The notes under the pieces were generated by a model. It worked only from the letters and a program-made list of their open reading frames with translations, ran no database searches and was not told the DNA's origin. From Streptomyces roseoverticillatus (lineage in GTDB: Bacteria > Actinomycetota > Actinomycetes > Streptomycetales > Streptomycetaceae), in NCBI RefSeq assembly GCF_000719265.1, contig NZ_JOFL01000005.1, forward strand, positions 197,047-261,046: a stretch of DNA of 64,000 bases. The letters run 5' to 3'. The number at the start of each line of letters is the position of its first letter. The stretch's first letter is position 1. The position numbers were made by a program, and so were the translations under genes. Positions 33,112 to 42,100 of this stretch are shown piece after piece.

Positions 33112-33761
33112 GTGTTCTCCTCTTCCCGCTCCCGCAGGGCGCCCAGTATGAGCTTCAGGGCATCGTCCAGATAGGTGGTCAGCTCGCGCTCCGCCGTCGC
33201 GTACTCGCCGTCCTCCAGGAGCCTCACGAAGGCGCGGTTGCGCGCCAGGAACGGCTCGTGGAAGCGGCGCGCCGAGGGCATCGCGTGGAAGGCCAGGCGC
33301 AGTTCGGCCAGCAGCCGGTCCATCGCGGCGTCGATGCGCGGGCTGCCGGAGAGGGCGGCGAGCGCCCGGTGGAAGCGCAGGTCCGCCGAGCCGACCTCCT
33401 GCCAGTCGCCCCCGGCGGCGGCGCGCTCGCCCTCGTCCACCGCCGCGGTCACGGCCTCGCGCAGCGGCCGCCCGGCCCCCGCGGCGGCCCGGACTCCGGC
33501 GCACTCCAGAGCGGTGCGGACGCGGTAGATGTCGGTGACGTCGGCGGCGTCGACGACACGGACGAAGACGCCGCGGTTGAGCCGGTGCACGACCAGGCTC
33601 TCGTGGACGAGCAGGCGGAACGCCTCGCGCAGCGTGTTGCGCGAGACCCCCAGGTCCCGGCCGAGGGCCTCTTCCGAGAGCCGGGTTCCGGGCGGCAGGC
33701 CGCCGCCCTCGATGCGGTCACGGAGCACGCCGGCGACGCGCTGCGCGGTGGACAAGGTCAT
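33108..33761 (-). CDS. GntR family regulator, FadR/FCD subfamily
   Basis: A 217-residue regulator: an N-terminal winged helix (LSEEALGRDLGVSRNTLREAF, about 30-50, quoted as its helix-turn-helix core) and a C-terminal all-helical FCD ligand-binding domain with metal-binding-type histidines (DLRFHRALAAL). It is the first gene of the pxpABC operon and divergent from the DUF969-DUF979-pcp operon, so 5-oxoproline or a related metabolite is the likely ligand. ATG at 33761 is chosen for its 6-base spacing from GGGG; ATG at 33767 is equally possible. Confidence 0.93.
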   Translation of the reverse strand: MTLSTAQRVAGVLRDRIEGGGLPPGTRLSEEALGRDLGVSRNTLREAFRLLVHESLVVHRLNRGVFVRVVDAADVTDIYRVRTALECAGVRAAAGAGRPLREAVTAAVDEGERAAAGGDWQEVGSADLRFHRALAALSGSPRIDAAMDRLLAELRLAFHAMPSARRFHEPFLARNRAFVRLLEDGEYATAERELTTYLDDALKLILGALREREEENT

Positions 33762-33803
33762 CGGCATCCCCAAGTACTTGTTGATCGCCCATACCTATTG
33801 AGA

Positions 33804-33816
33804 ATTGTTGAACAAT
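33804..33816. promoter_or_regulatory. Probable GntR operator in the pxp/pcp divergent region
   Basis: ATTGTT-G-AACAAT is a perfect palindrome in an AT-rich patch midway between the two divergent operons, the typical shape and place for an FCD-subfamily GntR operator. It would let one regulator control both arms. Confidence 0.65.
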
Positions 33817-33887
33817 ATCTTAGCCTCCTCGCCAATCCCCTCACCCGATCGAGTGAGGGTCGTCCGGGATCCCGGAAGGCGGAGCCC

Positions 33888-34595
33888 TTGATCGTTCTCC
33901 TGGGCGTCCTCGTGGTGGTGCTCGGCTTCGCCACGAGACGCAACCCCCTGCTGGTCGTCGGTGCCGCCGGCATCGTCACGGGCCTCCTCGGCGGCCTCTC
34001 CCCCCAGCGCGTCCTGGCCGCCTTCGGCACCGGGTTCGCCTCCAGCCGCTCGGTGACGATCTTCGTGATCACGCTGCCCGTCATCGGCCTGCTCGAACAC
34101 CACGGCCTCCAGGAACAGGCCCGCCGCCTGATCACCCGCTTCGCCGGGCTCACCGCGGGCCGCTTCCTCGCGCTCTACCTCCTGCTGCGCCAGATCGCCG
34201 CCGCCGTCGGCCTCAACAACGTCTTCGGGCACGCCCAGACCGTCCGGCCGCTCGCCGCGCCCATGGCCGAGGGCGCCGCCGAGCGCCGCCACGGTCCGCT
34301 GGGCGAGAAGGCCCGCGAGAAGGTGCGCTCCTTCGCGGCGAGCGCGGACAACGTCGGGCTGTTCTTCGGCGAGGACGTCTTTCTGGCCGTCGGCTCGATC
34401 CTGCTGATCACCGGCTTCGTCAACACCACGTACCACACGCACCTCGAACCGCTGCAGCTCGCGCTCTGGGCGATACCCACTGCCCTGTGCGCCCTCGCCG
34501 TCCACGGCTGGCGGCTGTTGCGGCTCGACCGGCAGCTGCTCGGGGCGGCCCCCGGGCCCGGCCGCACCGCCGAACTCGGGGAGACCGTCAAGTGA
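33888..34595 (+). CDS. DUF969 membrane protein, putative 5-oxoproline transporter subunit
   Basis: A 235-residue protein with about five to six hydrophobic helices (for example IVLLGVLVVVLGFATR at the start) and the family feature GLNNVFGHAQTVRPLAAPM near residue 105. DUF969 and DUF979 proteins are usually encoded side by side with pcp and pxp genes and are suspected to form a transporter for 5-oxoproline. The start is TTG at 33888, with GGAAGG 8 bases upstream; no ATG or GTG fits the domain boundary. Its end overlaps the DUF979 gene. Confidence 0.88.
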   Translation: MIVLLGVLVVVLGFATRRNPLLVVGAAGIVTGLLGGLSPQRVLAAFGTGFASSRSVTIFVITLPVIGLLEHHGLQEQARRLITRFAGLTAGRFLALYLLLRQIAAAVGLNNVFGHAQTVRPLAAPMAEGAAERRHGPLGEKAREKVRSFAASADNVGLFFGEDVFLAVGSILLITGFVNTTYHTHLEPLQLALWAIPTALCALAVHGWRLLRLDRQLLGAAPGPGRTAELGETVK

Positions 34596-35560
34596 TCAAG
34601 GCGGAGTGGTTCTACTGGCTGGTCGGCGGCATCTTCCTGGTGATGGCCGCGCAGATGCTCACCGACCGCACCAACCCCAAGCGCGTCGGCACCGCCGCCT
34701 TCTGGGGCCTGCTCGGGCTCGGCTTCATCTACGGCACCTGGGTCGCCGGCAAGTCCGCCCCCGCCGAGCCCCTGGGCGCGGCCGTCCTGGCCATGGTCTG
34801 CCTCGCGGGCTTCGGCTTCACCGGCCGGGGCAAGGGCTCCGCCGCCACGCCCGAGCAGCGGGAGGCGCGCGCCGAACGGTGGGGGAACCGCCTGTTCGTC
34901 CCCGCCCTCACCATCCCCGTCGTCGCCCTCGTCTGCGCGGTCGGCGTCAAGAAGCTCTCCCTGGACGGCGAACCCGTCCTCCAGAAGGGCAGCGAGACCA
35001 TCCTCGGCCTCGGCATCGGAGCCGTCGTCGCCCTCGTCACCGGCATGGTGATGCTGCGCGAGAAGCGGCTCTCCACCCCCGTGCACGCCGGCCGGTCCAT
35101 GCTGGAATCGATGGGCTGGGCCATGCTGCTGCCCCAGCTCCTCGCCACGCTCGGCTCCATCTTCTCCGTCGCCGGCGTCGGCGACCAGGTCCGCCGGATC
35201 ACCACCGCCGTGCTGCCCGGCGGCTCGCTCTTCCTCGCCGTCGTCGTCTACTGCGCCGGCATGTTCCTCTTCACCATCGTCATGGGGAACGGCTTCGCCG
35301 CCTTCCCCGTCATGACCGCCGCCGTCGGCTGGCCCGTCCTCGTCGTCCAGGAGGGCGGCAACGCCCCGGCCGTCCTCGCCGTCGGCATGCTCGCCGGCTT
35401 CTGCGGCACGCTCGTGACGCCCATGGCCGCCAACTACAACGTCGTCCCGGCCGCACTCCTCGAACTGAAGGACCAATACGGGCCCATCAAGGCCCAGCTG
35501 CCCACGGCCGTCGCCCTGCTCGGCTGCAACATCGTCATCATGTACTTCTTCGCCGTCTGA
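34592..35560 (+). CDS. DUF979 membrane protein, putative transporter subunit
   Basis: A 322-residue polytopic protein with eight or more helices. Conserved-looking stretches are FTIVMGNGFAAFPVMTAA and GFCGTLVTPMAANYNVVPAAL near the C-terminus, which resemble pore loops of secondary transporters. The GTG at 34592 overlaps the DUF969 stop as GTGA. The coupled pair upstream of pcp supports a role in moving pyroglutamyl peptides or 5-oxoproline across the membrane. Confidence 0.9.
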   Translation: MIKAEWFYWLVGGIFLVMAAQMLTDRTNPKRVGTAAFWGLLGLGFIYGTWVAGKSAPAEPLGAAVLAMVCLAGFGFTGRGKGSAATPEQREARAERWGNRLFVPALTIPVVALVCAVGVKKLSLDGEPVLQKGSETILGLGIGAVVALVTGMVMLREKRLSTPVHAGRSMLESMGWAMLLPQLLATLGSIFSVAGVGDQVRRITTAVLPGGSLFLAVVVYCAGMFLFTIVMGNGFAAFPVMTAAVGWPVLVVQEGGNAPAVLAVGMLAGFCGTLVTPMAANYNVVPAALLELKDQYGPIKAQLPTAVALLGCNIVIMYFFAV

Positions 35561-35611
35561 CGGCCGGGAAGGAACACGGCCGGGACACGCGGCCGGGAGG
35601 GAGACAGTGCC

Positions 35612-36256
35612 ATGACCCGCGTCCTGCTCACCGGATTCGAGCCCTTCGGCGGGGAGGAGGTGAACCCCTCCTGGGAAGCCGTCCGCGCCGTCGCCGCACG
35701 GCCGCCCGAGGGGCTCGTCCTCTCCACCGCGCAGCTGCCCTGCGCCTTCGGCACCGCCCTCGACGCCCTCCGGGAGGCCGTCGACCGCACCGCACCGGAC
35801 CTCGTGCTCTGCGTGGGGCAGGCGGGCGGCCGCCCCCACATCACCGTCGAACGCATCGCCGTCAACATCGACGACGCCCGCATCCCCGACAACGCGGGCG
35901 CACAGCCGGTCGACGAGCCCGTCGTCCCCGGCGGGCCCGCCGCCTACTTCGCGACCTTGCCGGTCAAGGCGTGCGTCGCGGCCGTACGCGAGGCCGGGCT
36001 GCCCGCTTCCGTCTCCCAGACCGCCGGCACGTACGTCTGCAACCACGTCTTCTACGGCCTGATGCACCTCGCCGCGACCGAACGCCCCGGGCTGCGGGGC
36101 GGGTTCGTGCACGTCCCCTACGCGCCCGCACAGGTCACCGACCGCGCCCTGCCCTCACTGCCCGTCCCCACCGTCGCGGAGGCACTCTGTGTGATCGCCG
36201 TCACCGCTGCGGGGCGCACCACGGACATCCGTGCGGAAGGCGGAGCCACACACTAG
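35612..36256 (+). CDS. pcp: Pyroglutamyl-peptidase I
   Basis: A 214-residue cysteine peptidase (family C15) that removes N-terminal pyroglutamate from peptides. Landmarks are LLTGFEPFGGEEVNPSW at the start, VERIAVNI with the catalytic Glu near 81, QTAGTYVCNHVFYGL with the catalytic Cys near 144, and GGFVHVPYAP with the catalytic His near 168. GGGAGG lies ahead of the ATG at 35612. Its product, 5-oxoproline, is the substrate of PxpABC encoded in the opposite arm. Confidence 0.96.
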   Translation: MTRVLLTGFEPFGGEEVNPSWEAVRAVAARPPEGLVLSTAQLPCAFGTALDALREAVDRTAPDLVLCVGQAGGRPHITVERIAVNIDDARIPDNAGAQPVDEPVVPGGPAAYFATLPVKACVAAVREAGLPASVSQTAGTYVCNHVFYGLMHLAATERPGLRGGFVHVPYAPAQVTDRALPSLPVPTVAEALCVIAVTAAGRTTDIRAEGGATH

Positions 36257-36323
36257 GGGCGTGGCGGACATTCCGCCCGTGCCGTTTCGTCCGTTGTCGG
36301 TGTGACCGCCTACTCTGTGCGAC

Positions 36324-37847
36324 GTGACTTCTCCAGCCCCGGCGGCCGCTCCGCCCCAGCTCAACGGGCCGTCGCGACCGGCCCCGGGCCCGGCCGCCGA
36401 CGAGGGCCTGGCCCGCCGGCTGCGCGCGCTCGCCTGCACCGCGCCGCTCCACGACCTGGACGCCCGCAAGGCCAACCTCGCGGGCGAGTACGGCGTCTAC
36501 GCCATGGCGGAGGTGGCGCTCGCCGCCATCGACCTGGTCACGCTCAACATGGACTTCGACACCGGCGCCGACCACGAGCAGATAGTGGCCCGGCTGCAGC
36601 CGCGCGTCGCCGCCCAGGCGCCCGAGCGGCCGCAGGCCGAGCACGAGCGGGTGGCCCGCTGGGTCCTGGAGAACCTCATCAACGTCGGCAGCGTCGACCG
36701 CGGCTTCCGCGCCGTCTACGGCACCTTCGGGGCCGACGGCGTCTACGTCCGGCGCGACTACGACTTCAAGCTCGTCGAAGAGGTGCCCGGCCCCGGCGGC
36801 ACGGTCTTCCTGCGCACCACCGACGAAGCCGTCAACGTCCTCGTCGGCGCCCTCGACACCGACGTCACCAGCGCGCAGATCGCCGCCGAGGTGAAGCTGG
36901 AGGTCCTCATCAGCCGGGGCCGGCTCGCCGACGCCCAGCTCGCCGCGGAGCAGGCCCGCTACCGCACCGTGCAGTACGCCGAGACCCTCCGCAAGACCCT
37001 CGACGCCACCCGGCGCAACGTCCGCGCCGTCGACTGGCTGCGGGCCGTCCCCGACATGATCGCCGAAGCGCTCGACCACGTCGCCGACCGCTACCGCCAC
37101 GAGAACGCGATCCTCACCAACATCCGCAAGGCCCGCGACGAGGCCGAAGAGCCCGAGCACAAGCGCCGTGCCGCCGAGCTCGTCGACATCGTCAAGGACT
37201 GCATCCGCCGCCACACGCAGCTGCAGTCCCGCCTCCTGGAGGCCGGCCCGCTCTTCCGCGCGGAACAGGACCGCCAGGCGTTCGCCGTCGCCTCCGGGCG
37301 GTCCGGCCTGGACCTGTACGGCCAGCTGCTCGCCCCCGTACTGCCCCTGCCGCTCGAAGCGGCCGGGCGCGTCACCGACGCCTTCTTCGCCCGCGGCACG
37401 GGGCTGCGCACGCCCGTCTCCGTACGCGTCACCGACCTCGTCGACATACTCCTCAGCCCGCCCGCCGAGCGGGAGCACCTCGGCGCGGAGATGCCCGAGC
37501 CGGACCTCATCGCCACGCCCGACGACAGCCGCTTCAGCGAGGAGCAGCTCGCGAGCGCCATGGAGCTGCTCACCCTCCCGCCCGACGCGCCGCGCCGCCT
37601 CTCCGGCCTCCTCGCCGACGCCCGCCGCCGCGACCCCGAACTGCCCTACCTCGTCGCCCTCCTGGCCGTCCACGCCGCGAGCCCCGCGGTCGGCACGGCC
37701 TACCGCCAGGGCGAGCAGTCCCTCCTCTTCGCCGTCGACGACGGCACGGTCCTCGACGACCCCGAATTCGGCGGCGCCGACCTCATCGTCGGCACGGCCC
37801 TGCTGGACGCGGCGGGCATGGCGGCGGACCGTGCGGAGGCGTCGTGA
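36324..37847 (+). CDS. JetA/MukF-like protein (kleisin-type), first gene of an SMC-like operon
   Basis: A 507-residue protein. It has an N-terminal helical/winged-helix-like region with YDFKLVEEV at about 150. A long helical section (about 200-330) contains RTVQYAETLRKTL and LFRAEQDRQAF, and the C-terminal half is an acidic, winged-helix-like domain. Size, position and helical layout fit the kleisin subunit (MukF or JetA) of a MukBEF/Wadjet complex. The identity is inferred mainly from gene order. The GTG at 36324 lacks a ribosome-binding site; a TACTCT -10-like box 7 bases upstream suggests a leaderless message. Confidence 0.62.
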   Translation: MTSPAPAAAPPQLNGPSRPAPGPAADEGLARRLRALACTAPLHDLDARKANLAGEYGVYAMAEVALAAIDLVTLNMDFDTGADHEQIVARLQPRVAAQAPERPQAEHERVARWVLENLINVGSVDRGFRAVYGTFGADGVYVRRDYDFKLVEEVPGPGGTVFLRTTDEAVNVLVGALDTDVTSAQIAAEVKLEVLISRGRLADAQLAAEQARYRTVQYAETLRKTLDATRRNVRAVDWLRAVPDMIAEALDHVADRYRHENAILTNIRKARDEAEEPEHKRRAAELVDIVKDCIRRHTQLQSRLLEAGPLFRAEQDRQAFAVASGRSGLDLYGQLLAPVLPLPLEAAGRVTDAFFARGTGLRTPVSVRVTDLVDILLSPPAEREHLGAEMPEPDLIATPDDSRFSEEQLASAMELLTLPPDAPRRLSGLLADARRRDPELPYLVALLAVHAASPAVGTAYRQGEQSLLFAVDDGTVLDDPEFGGADLIVGTALLDAAGMAADRAEAS

Positions 37848-38181
37848 CGGGGCGTCTGCGGCGGGCGGCCCGGGGTTGCGCCCGGCTCGGCATTGCGGCT
37901 CGCCCGCGGCCGGTGCCGGCGACTTGCGGCCGTTCCGGCACCGCCGGGCACGCCGGTGGACGGCCGAGCGCCGTCGCGGCGGGTGCGGGCCCCGGCCCCG
38001 CCCTTTCACCGTTTCCCGGGGCTGCGCCCCGGACCCGGGGGCCGGGGGGCTTGCCCCCGGTTTCGGGAAGGGGCGGGACCGGGGCTCCCTCTCCCCGCCG
38101 CCGCGGCGCGCAACCACCACAGTGCGGCCCGGCGGTGCCGAACGACCCTCCCTTCACGGACTTCAGCAGGAGCAAGCGAAC
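37848..38181. other. 334-base gap with REP-like hairpins inside the SMC operon
   Basis: No gene is visible. The gap contains palindromic segments of the type seen in many Streptomyces intergenic regions, including the paired hairpins at 38016-38060 and GGTGCCGG / CCGGCACC arms near 37913-37945. CAGGAG at 38167-38172 serves the next gene. The hairpins could reduce read-through from the first gene to the next two. Confidence 0.6.
38016..38060. repeat. Two adjacent GC hairpins (REP-like)
   Basis: CCGGGGC-TGC-GCCCCGG at 38016-38032 is a perfect hairpin, followed at 38042-38060 by CCGGGGG-GCTTG-CCCCCGG, also perfect. The first string is a frequent Streptomyces intergenic palindrome, from memory. 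Confidence 0.8.
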
Positions 38182-39087
38182 GTGACTGAGTACGACGCCT
38201 ACGAGACGGCGCAGCCGGACGCCGTCGCCGAGACGGAGGCCCCCGCGGCGAGCGGAACCGCGCCGGTGACCCCCGCGGACGCGGCCGACGCCGCGCGGCT
38301 CATCGCGTTCGGGCTGCAGCCCAAGCTCGCGCCCGCGCGGGACGCCGAGTACACCGAACTGCTGCGCCGCCACCGCGACGACCCCGCGTTCGCCCGCCTC
38401 GCGGACGCCGTCGCGGCCGGCCTGGGCCTGATCGTTCTGGAGGTGTCCACCCGCGCCGGCATGGCCGTGACCGCCGCGGAGGAATCCGTCTTCGCCGTGC
38501 GCATGGGCGACTACGCCCGCCGCGCCACCGTCGACTCCGGCGACCGCTTCCTGCACGGCCTCGCCCACCTCGCCGTTGCCGCCCTGGCCTTCCCGCGCCC
38601 GGACGACCTCGCCGACGACGGCTACATCGGCCGGATCACCGTCAACGGCGTGGACGCCTTCGTCCGGCAGGCCTGCCGCCGCCTGGAGGAGCGCGCCGCC
38701 GAGCAGGGCGAGAACACCGACCCGACGACGGACGCCCCCGGCCTGGAGGCCGCCTGGCGGGTCTACGCGCGCCGCAGCGCGACGGGCGCCACCAAGGACG
38801 CCCGCCGCCTGGCCGGCTCGACCACGGGCATCATCGCCAAGGCCGTCGCCTTCCTCGTCGACTCCGGCTTCCTGCAGCGCACCGGCGACGACGCCGGCGG
38901 CGCGTTCCGCACCACCGCCCGCTACCAGCTCCAGGTCCGCGACATGGCCGGCAGCGCGGCCATGACCGAGCTGCTGGAGCTGGGGGTCGTGCCCGTCGGC
39001 GACGGCGGCGCGACGCTCCTGCCGCCGGACGACGCCGACGACCTCGACCTGGTCGCCGACGCCGGCCTGCCCTTCCACGCCTCCTGA
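38182..39087 (+). CDS. JetB/MukE-like protein, second gene of the SMC-like operon
   Basis: A 301-residue acidic protein. The first 35 residues are disordered. The rest is helical with two winged-helix-like stretches, one near residues 150-185 and one near 200-255 (GIIAKAVAFLVDSGFLQRTG then RYQLQVRDMAG). This matches the two-winged-helix plan of MukE and JetB, which bind the kleisin and SMC head. The GTG at 38182 is supported by CAGGAG at 38167-38172. The name rests on context, as no sharp motif exists for this family. Confidence 0.6.
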   Translation: MTEYDAYETAQPDAVAETEAPAASGTAPVTPADAADAARLIAFGLQPKLAPARDAEYTELLRRHRDDPAFARLADAVAAGLGLIVLEVSTRAGMAVTAAEESVFAVRMGDYARRATVDSGDRFLHGLAHLAVAALAFPRPDDLADDGYIGRITVNGVDAFVRQACRRLEERAAEQGENTDPTTDAPGLEAAWRVYARRSATGATKDARRLAGSTTGIIAKAVAFLVDSGFLQRTGDDAGGAFRTTARYQLQVRDMAGSAAMTELLELGVVPVGDGGATLLPPDDADDLDLVADAGLPFHAS

Positions 39088-39160
39088 CGCCCCCGGCGTC
39101 TACCGGCCCCTGCTGCCCCCTGCTGCCCCCTCCCACTGCGACAAGCGAGAGTCCGCCGCC

Positions 39161-42100
39161 ATGTACGAGCTGTCCCGGGTCCGCCTCTACTCCATCGGGC
39201 CCGCCGGTGCGCGCTACGCCGACACCGTGCTGGACCTCCGGGGAGTGGGCGCGCCCGTGCCCACCCCCGCCCCGGCGCAGGCGGAGTTCTTCGAGGAGGA
39301 GCCCGTGGGGCCGCCGCGCCGCCCCGCCCCGGCCGGCGTGCTCTTCCTGGAGAACGGCGGCGGCAAGTCCGTCCTCCTCAAGCTCATCTTCTCGGTCATG
39401 CTGCCGGGCCACCGCAACACCCTGGGCGGCGCCAGCTCGGGCGTGCTGCGCAAGTTCCTGCTGGCTGACGACTGCGGGCACGTCGCCCTGGAGTGGCAGC
39501 ACGTCCTGACGGGCGAGACGATCGTGGTCGGCAAGGTCAGCGAGTGGCGCGGCCGCCAGGTCTCCAACGACCCGCGGAAGTTCGCCGAGGCCTGGTACTC
39601 GTTCCGGCCGGGCCCGGGCCTGAGCCTGGACGCCCTGCCCGTGGCCGAGTCCACCGCGATGCGCGCCGCCGCCGACGGCTCTTCGGGCGCACGGGGACGC
39701 CGCCGCACGATGAAGGGCTTCCGCGACGCCCTCACCGAGGCCGGCAAGGCCTACCCGCACCTGGACGTGGTGTGGGAGGAGATCCACGAGCGCTGGAACG
39801 AGCACCTCGGCGAGCTCGGCCTGGACCCCGAACTCTTCCGCTACCAGCGCGAGATGAACGCCGACGAGGGCGAGGCCGCCGGCCTCTTCGCCGTCAAGAA
39901 TGACTCCGACTTCACGGACCTGCTGCTGCGCGCGGTCACCGACACCCGCGACACCGACGGCCTCGCCGACCTCGTCCACGGCTTCGCCCACAAGCTGGGC
40001 CGCCGCGCCGAGCTCACCGCCGAGCGGGACTTCACCGCCGGCTCCCTCGACCTGCTGTCGCGCATCGCCGACGCCGCCGTCAAGCGCGAGCAGGCCCGCG
40101 GCGTGCACGCCGGCGCCGAGCGCCGCACCCGCGGCCTGGCCCGCCGCCTGTCCGCCCGCGCGTTCGAGGAGCGCGGCCGGGCCGCCGAGCTGGCCGAGCA
40201 GGTGGCCGCCGCGGCCCACGCCGTCACCGACGCCGAGACCGGGCGCGGCCGCAGCTCCCTGGTCGCCGCCGAGATCGCCTACCGGCACGCCTCCCTGGCC
40301 CTGGCCGCGGCAGAGAAGGCCGCCGCCGCCCAGCGCCGCGAGCTCAACGACGCCCGCACGCTGCACTCCGCCTGGCAGGCCGCCGAGACCGTCCTGCGCC
40401 ACCGCGCCGCCGCCGACCGCTCCGCGCGCGTCGCCGCCGCCATCCGCGAGGCCGAGCGCGACGCCGCCCCCGCGCTGGCCGCCCGCGCCCAGGCCGCCAC
40501 CGAGCTCGTACGGGCCCTCAACACCGCCGCCGAGAACGGCGAGCAGCGCGCCAACGAGGAGGAGGAGCGCTCCGCCGCCCTCCAGGAGGCGAGCGAGGCC
40601 GCCCACCGCGACGCGACCGCCGCCGCCACCGAGGCCCAGCGCGCCCGCAGCGAGTCCGGTCACCTGCGCCAGCGCCTGGCCGAGGTCGAGCAGGAGACCG
40701 CCGAGGCCGTCCGCGCCGGCTGGATCGACGACACCGGCCCCGACGCCGACCCGGCCCGCGCCGCGCTCGCCGCCAGCGACGCCGAGAAGCCCGCCGTCGC
40801 CGCCTACGAGGCCGCGCGCGAGGCCGCCCGCCAGGCCGCCGACCGGGCCAAGGAGACGGCCGCCGCCGAGAGCCGCGCCGAGCTGGCCGCGGCCCGCGCG
40901 GCGGACGCCGCCACGGCCGCCGAGGGGGCCTACGACGCCGAGCGCCGCGCAGCCGAGTCCATCGGCGCCGAGCGGCGCCTGACCGAACTGCTGGGCCTGC
41001 CCGAGCCGGCCGCCGCCGGCCAGGTGCCCGGCCCGCGCGCGGGCGAAGGCCCGTACGGCGACGGCCAGCCGCCCGCCCCGCGCCGCTCCGCCGAGGGCGA
41101 CCCGCAGGCCGCGGGCCTGTACTACCCGGGCGCGGTACGGGCGGCCGCCGCCCGCGGCCGCGCGGAGCTGCCGCCCGTGACGGGCCCGCTCACTGCCGAG
41201 GAGCTCGACCGCAACGCCGACGCGCTGCGCGAGCTGCTCGACGAGAGCGTCGCCGCCTCCGAGCGGCAGCTGTTCGACCTGCGCACGGCCGCCGCCGACG
41301 ATTCCCGCATCCTCGGCGCCCTCGGCGACGGCGGCCTGCTGCCGCCCCGCCCCGACGTCCTCGCGGCCGTGGAGTACCTCGGCGAGCACGGCATCCCCGC
41401 CCTGCCCGGCTGGCGCTACCTCGCCCAGGCCGTCGACCCGGCCCGGCACGCCGCCGTCCTCGCGGCCCGCCCCGAGCTCGTCGACGGCGTCGTCATCACC
41501 GACGCCGACTCCCACGCCCGGGCCCGCGAAGTCCTCGGCGCCGCCTCGCTGCTGCCCCGCTCCGCCCTCGCCGTCGGCACCTCCGAGGCCCTGCTCGCCC
41601 CCGTACCGGAGGCGGGCCGGCAGGACACCGGCGTGTTCCTCGTGGCCCCCAACCCCGCCATGCACGACGAGCGCGCGGCGGATGAGGAGCGGCACACCCT
41701 GCGCGAGCGCTCCCTCGCCCGCGACGAGGAGATCCGCGCCATAGCGGCCCGCCTCGCCGGTGACCGCACCCTCGCCGCCCGCCTCTCCTCCTGGCGCGCC
41801 GGCTGCCCCGCCGGCCGCCTCGCCGAGCTGGCCGCCGAGGCAACCCGCGCCCGCGCCGCCGCGGACACCGCCCAGGAGGAGCTGACCGGCCTGCGCGCCG
41901 CCCGCGCCGAGGCCGAGGAGACCTCTGCCGAGGCCGCCCGCGTGCGCGACGAGCGGCAGGAGACCGCCCAGCGCGCCCGCCGCGTCGCCGACGCCCTCGC
42001 CGGGCTCGCCTACCGCCTGCGCGAGCGCGCCAACTGGCAGACGCGCGCCCGCGAGCTCGCCGAGGAGGCCGCCGAGGCCGAGGAGCGGGCGGCCGTGTGC

